Counted from the first letter of the stretch, positions 16,836 to 27,805 are shown. The stretch: 64,000 bases of DNA from Acetobacteraceae bacterium (GCA_022842185.1 JALHQB010000004.1:1-64000); one strand, 5' to 3'. Notes: a model not told the origin generated them from the sequence alone. Made by a program: numbers and translations.

Positions 16836-18581
16836 GTGCTGATGTCGGGCGGCCTGGTGCTGCTGGCCGCCATGACGTGCCTCGGATATGGATTATTGGC
16901 ACTGCGACTGGCCGAGCGGCTGAGCCCTGGCATGGGGCGCGGCATCACAGTCGGCGACCTCGGCATCCTCGGCTTTGCGGCGCTTGGCCTGATTGCGACG
17001 ATCGCCCACACCTTCGTGCCCCTCGGCGGCGTTCCTGCGGCCCTGGCTGGCCTGACAGGGATTGTGGTGCTGCTGACGCACTGGCGCCGGTTGGAGCGCA
17101 AGGCCAGGGATTTCGGTTGGAGACTGCCCGCGACGCTGCTGCTGCTCGCCGCCGCATGTCTTTACCTCGGGGCCATGATCCCGTCCGCGACGCAGGGTCA
17201 TTTCGATACCGGGCTCTACCATATACAAGCCGTGCGCCAGGTCATGGAGCATCCGCTGATCCTTGGCAGCGCGAACATCCACATGCGTTTCGGCTACAAT
17301 TCGGTTGTCTTCCCCACCGCGGCGTTGCTGTCGGGGGGCTTTCCCGGGCTCGCGGGGGCGGTCACCGGCAACCCACTCCTGCTGACCTTCTTCATACTGT
17401 CGGTCGTGCAGCGCGCCCTGTCGCGTGGCGATGCGGTCGGATTGCGCTCGGCGCTGTTCGGTCTTCTGGTCATAGGGCTGGCGCTGTTCACGCCGCTGCT
17501 GATCCTGCGGATCTGGATCGGGTCGCCAAACAGCGACATCCCCAGCGCGCTGATGATGTTCTATGCCTTCTATCTTGCACTGCGCCTGTCCGACCTGGGC
17601 GACAGTGCCGAAGACGCGGCGGAACGGGGCGGCACGGCGGCGATGCTCGTGGTGGTCGTCGCGCTGGCGGTGATGCTCAAGCTATCGGCGCTGCCGGTGG
17701 TGTTGGTGATGCTGTTGCCGGCCCTGGCCTGGCGGCGCGGCATGATCGCGGGGCGCGATATCGCCATTGGTGGGGGCGCGGCCTTGGCGATCGGACTCCC
17801 CTGGCTGGCGCGAGGCATCGCAACCTCGGGCTGTCTCGCCTATCCGCAGCCGTCGAGTTGTCTGCCGGTGCCCTGGCGGATCAATGCCGATGTCGCGCGG
17901 TCCGATCTCGACTGGATGCGGTCCTGGGCGAGGCGGCCGGATCTGCCGCCTGACATGGTCCTGGCCGATTGGTCCTGGTTGCCGCATTGGCTGGGGAGTC
18001 TTCGGCAGGAGCCGTCCTATCCGACCTTCCTGCTGCTGGGTGGCATTGCTCTGCTGCTGGTCGCTGCCCGGTCGACGATGCGGCACCTGACCACCGTGAG
18101 AGACCTTCTGCCGGCGCGGGCGCGGACGGATGCCCTGGTGCTGATCGGGGTGTCGGTTGGCGGCATAGCCTTCTGGTTCTTCACCGCGCCGCTGGTCCGT
18201 TACGGCCAAGCCTGGCTGGTGCTGCCGCTGCTGCTGGTGATCGCGCAGTGGGCGCCGTTCGGCTGGCGAAGTGTTTCTGGCGGTGCGGCGATCGCGGGCA
18301 TGGCGAACCCCCGCGCCCGCACCGGCGTCGCGCTGGGCATCGGCTTGGCGGTGGTCCTGTCGCTCGCGGGCAAGCCGCTGCGGCGGCTGCTGGACACAGC
18401 GCCCATCCGGCTGCCCGACGTCGCGGTGGAATCGCGCGGCGAAATTGCCGGAATTCCCCTTTATGTCCCGCTTCAGGGAAACCAGTGCTGGGACGCCCCG
18501 CGCCTATGCACGCCGCATGTCCGACCCGGGCTGGTGGCAGCGCCGCTGCTGTGGCGTTGGATGGTTCTCGATCCGTCGTGA
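16836..18581 (+). CDS. Large polytopic membrane protein (LIC_10190-like)
   Basis: 581-residue integral membrane protein with about a dozen hydrophobic segments across its length. The motif region DTGLYHIQAVRQVMEH and FGYNSVVFP resembles the LIC_10190 family, whose members look like GT-C glycosyltransferases with an early periplasmic acidic loop. A C-terminal soluble tail carries two cysteines near NQCWDAPRLC that may form a disulphide. Start GTG 16836 or ATG 16842, neither with a good ribosome-binding site. It follows the his cluster by 34 bases; a role in cell-surface glycans is only a guess. Confidence 0.7.
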   Translation: MLMSGGLVLLAAMTCLGYGLLALRLAERLSPGMGRGITVGDLGILGFAALGLIATIAHTFVPLGGVPAALAGLTGIVVLLTHWRRLERKARDFGWRLPATLLLLAAACLYLGAMIPSATQGHFDTGLYHIQAVRQVMEHPLILGSANIHMRFGYNSVVFPTAALLSGGFPGLAGAVTGNPLLLTFFILSVVQRALSRGDAVGLRSALFGLLVIGLALFTPLLILRIWIGSPNSDIPSALMMFYAFYLALRLSDLGDSAEDAAERGGTAAMLVVVVALAVMLKLSALPVVLVMLLPALAWRRGMIAGRDIAIGGGAALAIGLPWLARGIATSGCLAYPQPSSCLPVPWRINADVARSDLDWMRSWARRPDLPPDMVLADWSWLPHWLGSLRQEPSYPTFLLLGGIALLLVAARSTMRHLTTVRDLLPARARTDALVLIGVSVGGIAFWFFTAPLVRYGQAWLVLPLLLVIAQWAPFGWRSVSGGAAIAGMANPRARTGVALGIGLAVVLSLAGKPLRRLLDTAPIRLPDVAVESRGEIAGIPLYVPLQGNQCWDAPRLCTPHVRPGLVAAPLLWRWMVLDPS

Positions 18582-18718
18582 GGATCGGCGGTGGCACTCA
18601 CGCGCGGATAACGTGCTGATTTTCCCGCGTGAAGCCGCGGTCCGGACGGGGCGTACTGGACCACGCCGCCGGGACCAGCGGTTGCCCCGGCGGTGGGGGG
18701 CGCGCCGATGCGCCAGAC

Positions 18719-18794
18719 GATGCTGGCGCAAAATGCCCAGCGCCCTTGCTTCATCGCGCAACTTTACGCGCCTGGCTGATCCCAGCCAGGCGCG
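18719..18794. repeat. R2 repeat copy A with a 12-bp hairpin, convergent gene ends
   Basis: Lies in the 264-base gap between the membrane protein gene (+) and pckA (-), whose 3' ends face each other. It contains a perfect 12-bp stem at 18767-18778/18783-18794 (arm cgcgcctggctg, 4-nt loop). The upstream part, from gctggc to acgcg, is shared with 23926-23992, and the hairpin is shared with all R2 copies. A bidirectional terminator role is likely. A second weaker inverted repeat sits near 18665-18690. Nothing else is visible in the gap. Confidence 0.7.
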
Positions 18795-18845
18795 ATCTGC
18801 TCAAACCAACCCTTCGCAGACGGTCGCGCATGGCGACCGTGCGGA

Positions 18846-20441
<1,596 letters not shown>

Positions 20442-20534
20442 GCGGGGCCATTCTCCTGGCGTTCACTTCGCGATCGGCGACGGAAGCGTTTGGGCGCCCA
20501 GGGCGGCGAAAATACGGCGGGACTCCGCCGATCC

Positions 20535-21263
20535 TCAACCCTGAAGACACCTTCGCCCGTCTCGCGTCGCGCGGATCAGGGCCGCGCGCACACCCTCCGC
20601 ATCGCTTACCTGTGCTAAGAAAGCAAGCCGAACCGTTTGGTTTCCATCCGATAGGTCGCAGCCGTCGATATCCACCGCCACCAGCCGCCATGCCCCCGGC
20701 GCCGCGCCAAGCAGCCCCGTCGCTATGGCCACCACGGCATCGGAATGATCCGCGTTCACATGGGCGATGATGTCCGCCTCCGCTGCCGCGATGGCGGCGA
20801 CGGCGGTGGGGTTCGGGGACAATTCGCTGGCCTTCATCCGTTCGGCACGGGCGAAGCCGCCGACATGCAGGGCGCCGCCAATGCGGACGCGCCACAGGCT
20901 GAAATCGCCAAAATCAGCGTAGAGGCCCGCATAAGGGTGCCGCGCGAGCCAACGCGCCTTCAAGGCGGCGACCTCGGTGGCCGGCGCGGGCTCCGCCAAG
21001 CCAGTCACGGTCAGGCGCGGCGCGGTCTGCGGATTAGGCCCGTCGGCCGTACCGGTGAATAGCAATGCGCAGCGGGGTTCCGCCGCCAGTTGACGGGTAT
21101 GGGCCGACAGGGTGGACAGCCAAAGCAGGGGCGAAAGGTCCGGTGCGGGGGCCGGCGTGACCAAGCTGGCAAAGGGTTGGCCGTCGGCCACGGTTGCCAA
21201 GGTTGCCGCCTGCGCCCCGCGGATCAGGGCGATCGCCTCGCGCAGGCCCTGTTGCGATGCCAT
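20535..21263 (-). CDS. HugZ-like protein (PNPOx-like plus DUF2470 domains)
   Basis: 242-residue protein with a split-barrel flavin/heme-binding domain at residues 10-150 ([21 protein letters not shown]) and a C-terminal DUF2470 domain starting near [17 protein letters not shown]. HugZ-type proteins degrade or bind heme, but closely related members have no proven activity, so heme utilisation is tentative. The start at 21263 is fixed by GGAGGAAG seven bases upstream; a longer frame to 21407 runs into the divergent chvI leader. It is divergent from chvI and upstream of pckA on the same strand. Confidence 0.85.
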   Translation of the reverse strand: MASQQGLREAIALIRGAQAATLATVADGQPFASLVTPAPAPDLSPLLWLSTLSAHTRQLAAEPRCALLFTGTADGPNPQTAPRLTVTGLAEPAPATEVAALKARWLARHPYAGLYADFGDFSLWRVRIGGALHVGGFARAERMKASELSPNPTAVAAIAAAEADIIAHVNADHSDAVVAIATGLLGAAPGAWRLVAVDIDGCDLSDGNQTVRLAFLAQVSDAEGVRAALIRATRDGRRCLQG

Positions 21264-21366
21264 GTCTTCCTCCGGCCCGGCTCGTGCCACAATCAGGCGC
21301 GACACTGGATTGAGCATCGCTGCGACGCAACCGCGTCGTGGGGGTGCCGGAGAACCGGAAAGAGAT

Positions 21367-22068
21367 ATGCCGCAGACCATCGCCCTTGTGGACGACGACC
21401 GCAACATCCTGACCAGCGTACAAATGACGCTGGAAGCGGAAGGCTATACCGTCCGTACCTTCACCGACGGCGAGAGCGCCTTGCAGGGCCTGTTGTCCAA
21501 GCCCGCGGACCTCGCCGTACTCGACATCAAGATGCCGCGCATGGATGGCATGGAATTGCTGCAGCGGTTGCGGCAGCGGTCGAACATGCCGGTGGTCTTC
21601 CTGACCTCCAAGGATGAGGAGGTCGATGAGCTGATGGGCCTGCGCCTGGGCGCGGACGATTACATCACGAAGCCGTTCAGCCAGCGGCTGCTGCTCGAAC
21701 GCATCCGGTCCCTGTTGCGGCGGAACGAAGCGTCGCGTGCCGAAGGATCGGGCGCCCCGCCCGGGGGCGTCATCGCCCGCGGCGACCTGGTGCTGGACGA
21801 GACTAAGCACACCTGCGTCTGGAGGGGCGGGCAGGTGCAGCTGACCGTGACGGAATTCCTGTTGGTCAAGGCGCTGGCCGTGCGACCCGGCATGGTGAAG
21901 AATCGTGACCAGCTGATCGATGCCGCCTATGGCGAGAATATCTATGTGGATGACCGCACGATCGACAGCCATGTGAAGCGCATCCGCAAGAAGTTCCGCT
22001 ATGTTGATGGCGAATTCGACCAGATCGAGACGCTCTACGGCATCGGGTACCGCTACAAGGAAGCTTGA
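21367..22068 (+). CDS. chvI: Response regulator ChvI (OmpR/PhoB type)
   Basis: 233-residue transcription regulator. The receiver domain has the acidic pocket LVDDDRN, the phospho-acceptor Asp53 in [12 protein letters not shown], Thr in FLTSKDEE and Lys in YITKPFS. The C-terminal winged helix ends with [20 protein letters not shown] and IGYRYKEA, characteristic of ChvI. The partner kinase gene follows after 50 bases. ChvG/ChvI in alphaproteobacteria respond to acid or cell-envelope stress. Start at ATG 21367, just after GGAAAGAG. Confidence 0.93.
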   Translation: MPQTIALVDDDRNILTSVQMTLEAEGYTVRTFTDGESALQGLLSKPADLAVLDIKMPRMDGMELLQRLRQRSNMPVVFLTSKDEEVDELMGLRLGADDYITKPFSQRLLLERIRSLLRRNEASRAEGSGAPPGGVIARGDLVLDETKHTCVWRGGQVQLTVTEFLLVKALAVRPGMVKNRDQLIDAAYGENIYVDDRTIDSHVKRIRKKFRYVDGEFDQIETLYGIGYRYKEA

Positions 22069-22118
22069 TCGCGCGAAAAGGGCGACATCGTTGATGAACG
22101 TGCAGCCCGGCCCAGCCG

Positions 22119-23822
22119 ATGCCTGACGACGGCGCTGCCTCCCGCCCACAGGGCAAGGCTACCGGCGCTTCGACGGTGGCGCGGGCGCCGCGTCGGCGCT
22201 TTTCGCCCATGCTTCGGCGCATCCTTCTGGTGAATGCGGTGCCGCCGGCGCTGTTGGCGGCGTCGTTGCTTTACCTTGATCAATATCAGAACGGCCTGAT
22301 CGCTGCCGAAGTGGAGGCGCTGCGGACCCAGGCCCGCATCTATGCCGGCGCCATTGCGGAAGCCGCGGTGCGGATCGATGGCGACCGCGCCATCCTGGTG
22401 CCGGAAGCCGCCCGGCCGCTGCTGCGTCGCCTCGTTGAACCATCGCCCAACACCCAGGCGCGGCTGTTCGACAATACTGGCTTGATGGTGGCCGACAGTC
22501 GTGTCCGCGAAGGCCCCGGTGGGGCCGTGATCAGTGAACCGCTGCCGCCACCTGAGCCGCGCGGCGCGCTGACATCGACCGTCGCCGGCGTCTATGACCG
22601 ATTGGTCGCGGTGCTGCCCGGCACGCTGCGCGGCAGTGGCGATGATGGCGGCGTCGCGGTCAATGTCGGGCCCGAAGCGCCGGATTTCGATTGGCAGCCC
22701 GACCTGGGCCCGGACCGGCGGGAGGAATTGCGCCTGGCCCTCGAAGGTGGCGTGCGCCCCTATATCCGGCGCACCGGGGATGGTCGGTTGCTGGTGTCGG
22801 TCGCCGAACCCGCGCGCCGGGGCGGGCAGAGCGTCGGCATCGTGCTGCTGACGCGCGAATCGCGGGAGGTGGATGAACGGCTTTTCCAGATCCGCGCATC
22901 GGTGTTGATGCTGTTCGGCACGGCGCTCGTGCTGACGGTGATGCTGTCCTTTTATCTGGCGCGCACGATCGCCACGCCGATGCTCGACCTTGCGCGCGCC
23001 ACGCAGCGCATCCGCGAAGGCGAGGGGCGAGAGGAATCGGTGCCGGAGCCCCTGCTCGCCCGCAATGACGAGATTGGGACGCTGGCGCGCGACCTGCAGA
23101 ATTCCGCCCGCGCGCTGTGGGCGCGCATCGATGCCAATGAACGTTTCGCCGCCGATGTGGCGCACGAACTGCGCAATCCACTGACATCCGTGCGCAGTGC
23201 TCTGGAGACGCTGCGCCGCATCGAGAATCCCGAGAACCGCAATCGGCTGCTGGCCATCATCGCTGATGATGCCGTGCGGATGGATCGGTTGATCGGCGAC
23301 ATCAGCGATTCGTCGCGCGTCGATGCGGAACTGTCGCGCACCATCTCCACCCCAGTGGATATCGCGCCGATCCTGGCTGCGCTGACGGAGTTGCACGAGG
23401 CGACGCGCACGACCGAGACGGCGCCGACGGTTGCTCTGGAGACCGAGCCCGGCGCGCTGGTGGTGCGTGGCGTTGAGGGGCGCATCGTGCAGGTGTTTCG
23501 CAACCTGCTGGGCAATGCGCTTTCCTTTAGCCCGGCGGGGGGGCGGGTCCTGGTCAAGGCCCGGCCGACCGGCGCGGTCGTCGAAGTGGCGATCGAGGAT
23601 GAAGGGCCTGGCATCCCGGAGCAGAAGCTGGAGAGCATCTTCGAGCGGTTCTATTCCGAACGCCCCAGCGGGGAACGCTTCGGCCAACACTCCGGACTGG
23701 GACTGTCGATCAGCAAGCAGATCGTCGAAGGGCTACGCGGCCGGATCTCCGCAGAGAATCGGCGTGATGCGGTGGGGAAAGTCGTGGGCGCGCGCTTTGT
23801 GGTGCGTCTGCCGGCGGCGTAG
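22119..23822 (+). CDS. chvG: Sensor histidine kinase ChvG
   Basis: 567-residue membrane kinase. A short basic N-terminus, a first transmembrane helix (about residues 32-54), a periplasmic sensor domain (about 55-260), a second helix near 262-285 and a HAMP region are followed by the H-box FAADVAHELRNPLTS with phospho-acceptor His349. N, G1 and G2 ATP-binding boxes (NLLGNALSFSP, EDEGPGIP, HSGLGLSISKQI) complete the catalytic domain. It is cotranscribed with chvI. The hprK/manX/ptsH genes that commonly follow chvG in alphaproteobacteria are absent here; a copy of R2 follows instead. Confidence 0.93.
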   Translation: MPDDGAASRPQGKATGASTVARAPRRRFSPMLRRILLVNAVPPALLAASLLYLDQYQNGLIAAEVEALRTQARIYAGAIAEAAVRIDGDRAILVPEAARPLLRRLVEPSPNTQARLFDNTGLMVADSRVREGPGGAVISEPLPPPEPRGALTSTVAGVYDRLVAVLPGTLRGSGDDGGVAVNVGPEAPDFDWQPDLGPDRREELRLALEGGVRPYIRRTGDGRLLVSVAEPARRGGQSVGIVLLTRESREVDERLFQIRASVLMLFGTALVLTVMLSFYLARTIATPMLDLARATQRIREGEGREESVPEPLLARNDEIGTLARDLQNSARALWARIDANERFAADVAHELRNPLTSVRSALETLRRIENPENRNRLLAIIADDAVRMDRLIGDISDSSRVDAELSRTISTPVDIAPILAALTELHEATRTTETAPTVALETEPGALVVRGVEGRIVQVFRNLLGNALSFSPAGGRVLVKARPTGAVVEVAIEDEGPGIPEQKLESIFERFYSERPSGERFGQHSGLGLSISKQIVEGLRGRISAENRRDAVGKVVGARFVVRLPAA

Positions 23823-23925
23823 CACGCCGCTGGCGATGGCCAGTTCCGCTCGGCATCACGCCGTGCTGCTTTGGCCCCATGCCGATCCGGCGACGATGCA
23901 GAGCATTTTGCGCCGGACCGCGCTG

Positions 23926-23992
23926 GCACAAAACGCTCTACGCCTTTGCGCGATCGAGCGTCTTCTCGCGTCTGGCTGATGCCAGCCAGACG
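23926..23992. repeat. R2 repeat copy B with a 10-bp hairpin, convergent gene ends
   Basis: In the gap between chvG (+) and the lipoprotein gene (-). It shares the stretch acgctctacgcc through gatcgagc and tcttctcgcg with copy C at 54074-54145. It ends in a perfect 10-bp stem at 23969-23978/23983-23992 with a 4-nt loop, followed by a T-rich tctttct. Probable bidirectional terminator. Confidence 0.7.
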
Positions 23993-24016
23993 CCGGTCTT
24001 TCTCACGCCAGATGGT

Positions 24017-24238
24017 TCAGCGCAGCACGCCTGGAGCGGTTGCCGCGCCGCCAACCGCGCCCACGGCACCGCCGATCAGCGCCCCCGTCCCGGCATTGCC
24101 GGAAAACGACCCGACTGCCGCTCCGGTGCCGGCACCCAGCAGGCCGCCCGTGAGCGCCCGCTCACCCGGGGATTCGCCGCAGGCAGCCAGCCCGAGACCG
24201 GCGGTCAGGGCGATCAGGGCGGGGATCTTGCGGAACAT
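24017..24238 (-). CDS. Glycine-zipper lipoprotein
   Basis: 73-residue lipoprotein. The signal MFRKIPALIALTAGLGLAAC has a lipobox with the lipidated Cys20. The mature part is a glycine-rich zipper (GGLLGAGTGAAVGSFSGNAG and TGALIGGAVGAVGG) like YMGG/OsmB-type small outer-membrane proteins. Probable envelope-stress or structural role, by family analogy only. AGGAG lies just ahead of the start. It is divergent from the secreted protein at 24411. Confidence 0.8.
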   Translation of the reverse strand: MFRKIPALIALTAGLGLAACGESPGERALTGGLLGAGTGAAVGSFSGNAGTGALIGGAVGAVGGAATAPGVLR

Positions 24239-24410
24239 GGAACTCCTCCTGTGAATGTGACTGTCAACTAACGCGGCGGTGCGCCGTGCGTTTCCGGATG
24301 CCGCGAAACTCGCCCCGGCCGGCGTCGGCGCCTGATAGGGAATCTGCGAACTGTTTCATGCCGGCGCCACATTCCTGGGTGCAGAATGCGGCCAAAAGGA
24401 GATCCTCGAC

Positions 24411-25010
24411 ATGCGTACAATCATCGCCGCGGCCGTCATTGCCGCGTTCTCGCCCGTGATCGCCCAGGCGCAGGACCGCCCGCAAATCTTCCCGACGCGC
24501 GATGTCGCCGTGACGTACAATGTTTCGGGCCAGGGACAGGGCGCGGAACTGACCATGCAATGGTCCGCCGCGCAGCGCCTGATGCGGATGAACATGCCGG
24601 GCGGCATGGGGTACATGGTCGCGGACCATCAGAATCAGCGCGGGTTCATGGTGATGGAGGCGATGCGGTCCATCATTGACGTGCCGATGCAGGAGGCCGC
24701 CGGCATGCAACAGCAGCTTGAAAATGCTCGCTTCACACGCGGCGGCACAGAAAAGATCGCCGGTGCGGATTGCACGGTCTGGCGTTATCAGGGTGAAGGC
24801 CAGAACGGTGAAGCCTGCATCACCGCCGATGGCGTCATGTTGCGTGCCGAAGGCACCGCGCAGGGCCAGCAGGGCCGCATGCAGGCGACCCGCGTCGCCT
24901 ATGGCCCGCAGGACCCAGGGCAGTTCCGCCGGCCACAAGGATACCAGTCGATGCAGATGCCGCAGGGCATTCCCGGCATGGCGGGCCCACGCCAAGCCAC
25001 CCCGCGCTGA
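24411..25010 (+). CDS. Secreted protein of unknown function (DUF4412-like)
   Basis: 199-residue protein with a clean Sec signal peptide (MRTIIAAAVIAAFSPVIAQA, cleavage before QDRP). The mature part is rich in Met and Gln and has two cysteines near residues 123 and 138 (GADCTVWRYQ and GEACITADG) that could pair. The pattern of a repeated short beta-strand module with a central DCTVWRY resembles DUF4412-type periplasmic proteins, but I am not certain. The strong AAAAGGAGATCC ribosome-binding site suggests good expression. Confidence 0.72.
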   Translation: MRTIIAAAVIAAFSPVIAQAQDRPQIFPTRDVAVTYNVSGQGQGAELTMQWSAAQRLMRMNMPGGMGYMVADHQNQRGFMVMEAMRSIIDVPMQEAAGMQQQLENARFTRGGTEKIAGADCTVWRYQGEGQNGEACITADGVMLRAEGTAQGQQGRMQATRVAYGPQDPGQFRRPQGYQSMQMPQGIPGMAGPRQATPR

Positions 25011-25097
25011 CATCGGGTCCGAATGCATCGACCGGCTGAACCTTCGGCCCGCTTGCGGGTCTTCCAATGGCATTCGTCACGGGCCACATCTGCCGCC

Positions 25098-25772
25098 ATG
25101 AACCGTCGTCTGCTGTTGTTATCGCCCGTCCTGCTCGCCGCCCCGGCGCTGGCTCAGCAACGCGCGCCGGCGCCGCCGGCCGCCGCGCCGGCTGCGGCGC
25201 TGACAGAACGGGACCGGGCCGACCTCGCGCGGGTCGAAGCGTATCTGAACGCGCTGACCACGCTGCGCGCCCGCTTCCTGCAGATCGCCCAGAATGGTGC
25301 GTCCGCCGAGGGCACCGCGTGGATTTCGCGCCCCGGGCGGATGCGGTTCGAATACGACCCGCCGGAACCGCTCCTGCTCGTCGCCAATGCCGGGCAATTC
25401 CTGATGTATGATCGGGAGCTTCGTGCCCCCACCACGTTGCTCATCAGCCAGACCCCCTTGGGGATCATTCTGCGCGAGCAGGTGCGCCTGTCCGGCGATG
25501 TGACCGTCACCGGCGTCGAACGGTCCGGCGGCTTTCTGCGCGTCACGATGTATCGTACCCGGGAACCGGGCGAAGGACGGCTGACTCTTGTCTTCAATCC
25601 TGACCCGATGGAACTGCGTCAGTGGTCGGTGATCGACGCACAGCGACGGGAGACCCGCGTCAGCCTGTTTCGAATCGAAACTGGGCTGCGCCTGCCTGCT
25701 TCGCTGTTCCAGTTCAACGATCCGCGGTTTTTCGAACCCGGTGGGATGGGGGCACCCCAGGGCGGCGGGTGA
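25098..25772 (+). CDS. lolA: Outer-membrane lipoprotein carrier LolA-like protein
   Basis: 224-residue periplasmic protein with signal peptide MNRRLLLLSPVLLAAPALAQ, then an Ala/Pro linker and a LolA domain (VEAYLNALTTLRARFLQIA, GRMRFEYDPPEPLLLVANAG, TPLGIILREQ). It should carry lipoproteins from the LolCDE complex to LolB or the outer membrane. The start at 25098 gives the signal peptide; an upstream in-frame ATG at 25023 would add an unrelated extension. It is followed at a distance by xthA, as in relatives where lolA and xth are near each other. Confidence 0.88.
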   Translation: MNRRLLLLSPVLLAAPALAQQRAPAPPAAAPAAALTERDRADLARVEAYLNALTTLRARFLQIAQNGASAEGTAWISRPGRMRFEYDPPEPLLLVANAGQFLMYDRELRAPTTLLISQTPLGIILREQVRLSGDVTVTGVERSGGFLRVTMYRTREPGEGRLTLVFNPDPMELRQWSVIDAQRRETRVSLFRIETGLRLPASLFQFNDPRFFEPGGMGAPQGGG

Positions 25773-25956
25773 GCGGTCTGGCCCCAGCCGGTTGGTTGAT
25801 GATCCGCACGTCGCCGCTCGTTACATTCACGTGCCGGCCGTATAGGCATCTGAGCATCCGGTTGCGCCTTGCATGCGTGCAACGCTGTCCAGAGTTTCAC
25901 GAAAACTCCATCGAATGCCTTGATCCTGACACCGCATCGCGGGAACCTTCCATTCC

Positions 25957-26757
25957 ATGAGACCGCTCATCGGCATCTCCTGCTGCCAGAAACCCTTCGG
26001 CACCTTCGGTACGCTGAACCACGCTGCGTCCGACAGCTACATTCGCGTCGTGCGTGGCCCTTCGCGTGGGACGCCCGTGCTGCTGCCCGCGGCCGGGGAG
26101 GATCTGTCCAGCGAGCTGCTGCCGCACCTCGATGGGCTGATCCTGACCGGCAGTCGCTCCAATGTGTGGCCTGGCCATTATGCGGGCCCTGCGCATGCCG
26201 ATGGCACGCCGGAGGATCTCGATCGCGATGCCACCACCCTGCCGTTGATCCGCGCCGCCATCGACCACGGCGTGCCATTGCTCGCCATCTGCCGCGGCAT
26301 GCAGGAACTCAACGTCGCGCTGGGCGGCAGCCTTGACCAGCGCATTCAGGACCTGCCCGGGCGAATGGACCATTCCACCCCGTCCGACCAGCCGATGCCG
26401 AGGGTTCGTACCGGCAAGGCGCATGGTGTACGGGTTGAAAAGGATGGTGCGCTCGCCCGGCTGCTGACGGCGCCGTCGCGCGGTGCGGGACGGTTGGCGG
26501 TCAATTCGCTGCACAATCAAGGAGTGCAGCGCCTTGCGCCCCGCCTCGTTGCCGAGGCCTGGGCGCCAGACGGCACTGTTGAAGCCGTTCGCGTCGAAGG
26601 TGCTGCGGCCTTCGCGATCGGTGTGCAGTGGCATCCGGAATATGATTGGGAGCATGACGCCGACAGCCGCGCGATCTTCCACGCGTTTGGACAAGCCTGC
26701 GCCGACCATCGTGCTGCGCGCATTGGGGCAGGGACCATCGCGCAGGCGGCAGAGTAG
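25957..26757 (+). CDS. Class I glutamine amidotransferase-like hydrolase (PuuD/peptidase C26)
   Basis: 266-residue protein resembling gamma-glutamyl-GABA hydrolase PuuD. The catalytic triad is visible: Cys112 in AICRGMQE, His226 and Glu228 in QWHPEY; the LILTGSRSNV and LAVNSLHNQG segments are typical. It could release glutamate from gamma-glutamyl polyamine intermediates, but no other puu genes are present. It stands alone, with a 184-base gap upstream and a long transcribed-looking region downstream that ends in a strong terminator at 26925-26960. Confidence 0.85.
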   Translation: MRPLIGISCCQKPFGTFGTLNHAASDSYIRVVRGPSRGTPVLLPAAGEDLSSELLPHLDGLILTGSRSNVWPGHYAGPAHADGTPEDLDRDATTLPLIRAAIDHGVPLLAICRGMQELNVALGGSLDQRIQDLPGRMDHSTPSDQPMPRVRTGKAHGVRVEKDGALARLLTAPSRGAGRLAVNSLHNQGVQRLAPRLVAEAWAPDGTVEAVRVEGAAAFAIGVQWHPEYDWEHDADSRAIFHAFGQACADHRAARIGAGTIAQAAE

Positions 26758-26841
26758 CGATACGCGGGAAACGCGTGACGCATATTACCGCAACGCAGGC
26801 AATTGCCTTTTGCGTCCAAGGCCATACAGGTCTAAAGTTGT

Positions 26842-26960
26842 TTCACCGGCACTTAAAATGCCGGCGGTCGAGTACCGGTGTCCCCTGCCGGCTCGCCCGA
26901 CCATTCCGATCGGAATAAAATACGGCGCCCGGTCACCCCCCTGACCGGGCGCTTCTTTTT
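26842..26960 (+). ncRNA. Candidate small RNA or structured 3' UTR
   Basis: The 361-base gap between the amidotransferase and FAH genes has no supportable gene. Within it, a possible promoter (TTGCGT at 26810, 17-base spacer, TAAAGT at 26833) precedes a stem at 26846-26864, a 14-bp perfect palindrome at 26903-26916 and a strong terminator at 26925-26960. That order fits a roughly 115-nt RNA, but it may simply be the tail of the upstream mRNA. No known RNA family is recognised. Confidence 0.35.
26925..26960 (+). terminator. Rho-independent terminator
   Basis: Perfect 11-bp GC-rich stem (26925-26935 with 26942-26952, loop of six C) followed at once by a T-rich tail (ttcttttt). It is the clearest intrinsic terminator on the plus strand in the window. 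Confidence 0.9.
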
Positions 26961-27118
26961 GTGGCGCATCGAAGGCCAATCCGTCGCGGTTACTTGGGGT
27001 TCCGAATTCACCTTCACGCGACACATCAAGTCGCAGACAGCTGACCAGGCTGGCTTCCGGCCCGCCTCTGTCGGCTGTATAGGTCGTGAACCCCATCCCC
27101 GCTCGGAGCTTCGCCCGC

Positions 27119-27805
27119 ATGGTGTCCTATGTCCTGCCCCCGCCGCCGGTCGCTGCCATTCCCGTGAAGGGCAGCGATGCCATGTTCGCGGTCCGGCGGA
27201 TCTTCTGCGTCGGGCGCAACTACGCGGAACACGCGATCGAGATGGGTTCCGACCCGACGCGCGAGCCACCCTTTTATTTCGCGAAGCCCGCGGACGCGGT
27301 GGTGATCAACGGCGCCGACATGCCGTACCCGACCGTGACGAAGTCGCTGCATCATGAAATGGAACTCGTCGTCGCCATCGGCGTGGGCGGCAAGAACATC
27401 GCGGTGGCCGACGCGCTGAAGCATGTCTGGGGCTATTGCTGCGGCCTGGATATGACGCGCCGCGACATCCAGAACGAGGCGAAGAAGACCGGCCGCCCCT
27501 GGGACATGGGCAAGGGCTTCGACCAGTCCGCCCCGATGGGCCTGCTGGTTCCCGCCGCCGGCATCGATCCGTCCAAGGGACTGATCGAGTTGAAGGTGAA
27601 CGGCAAGGTCACGCAGACCTCGGACCTGTCGAAGCTGATCTGGTCGGTGCCGGAAGTGATCGCGAACCTGTCGGAACTGGTCGAACTCGCCCCGGGCGAC
27701 CTGATCATGACGGGCACGCCGGAAGGTGTCGCGGCCGTGGTCCGCGGGGATGTGCTGGAAGGCATCGTCGAGGGCGTCGGCGAGGTGAAGACGAAGATCG
27801 TCTGA
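27119..27805 (+). CDS. Fumarylacetoacetate hydrolase family protein
   Basis: 228-residue FAH-fold hydrolase, close to fumarylpyruvate/acylpyruvate hydrolases. [12 protein letters not shown], the metal-binding Glu pair in [13 protein letters not shown], and the Asp in [10 protein letters not shown] are present; [15 protein letters not shown] is the family C-terminal signature. Such enzymes cleave C-C bonds in 2,4-diketo acids. Start ATG 27119 is preferred; an in-frame upstream start at 27086 adds 11 residues. Its stop overlaps the xthA start by one base, so the two genes are coupled. Confidence 0.9.
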   Translation: MVSYVLPPPPVAAIPVKGSDAMFAVRRIFCVGRNYAEHAIEMGSDPTREPPFYFAKPADAVVINGADMPYPTVTKSLHHEMELVVAIGVGGKNIAVADALKHVWGYCCGLDMTRRDIQNEAKKTGRPWDMGKGFDQSAPMGLLVPAAGIDPSKGLIELKVNGKVTQTSDLSKLIWSVPEVIANLSELVELAPGDLIMTGTPEGVAAVVRGDVLEGIVEGVGEVKTKIV

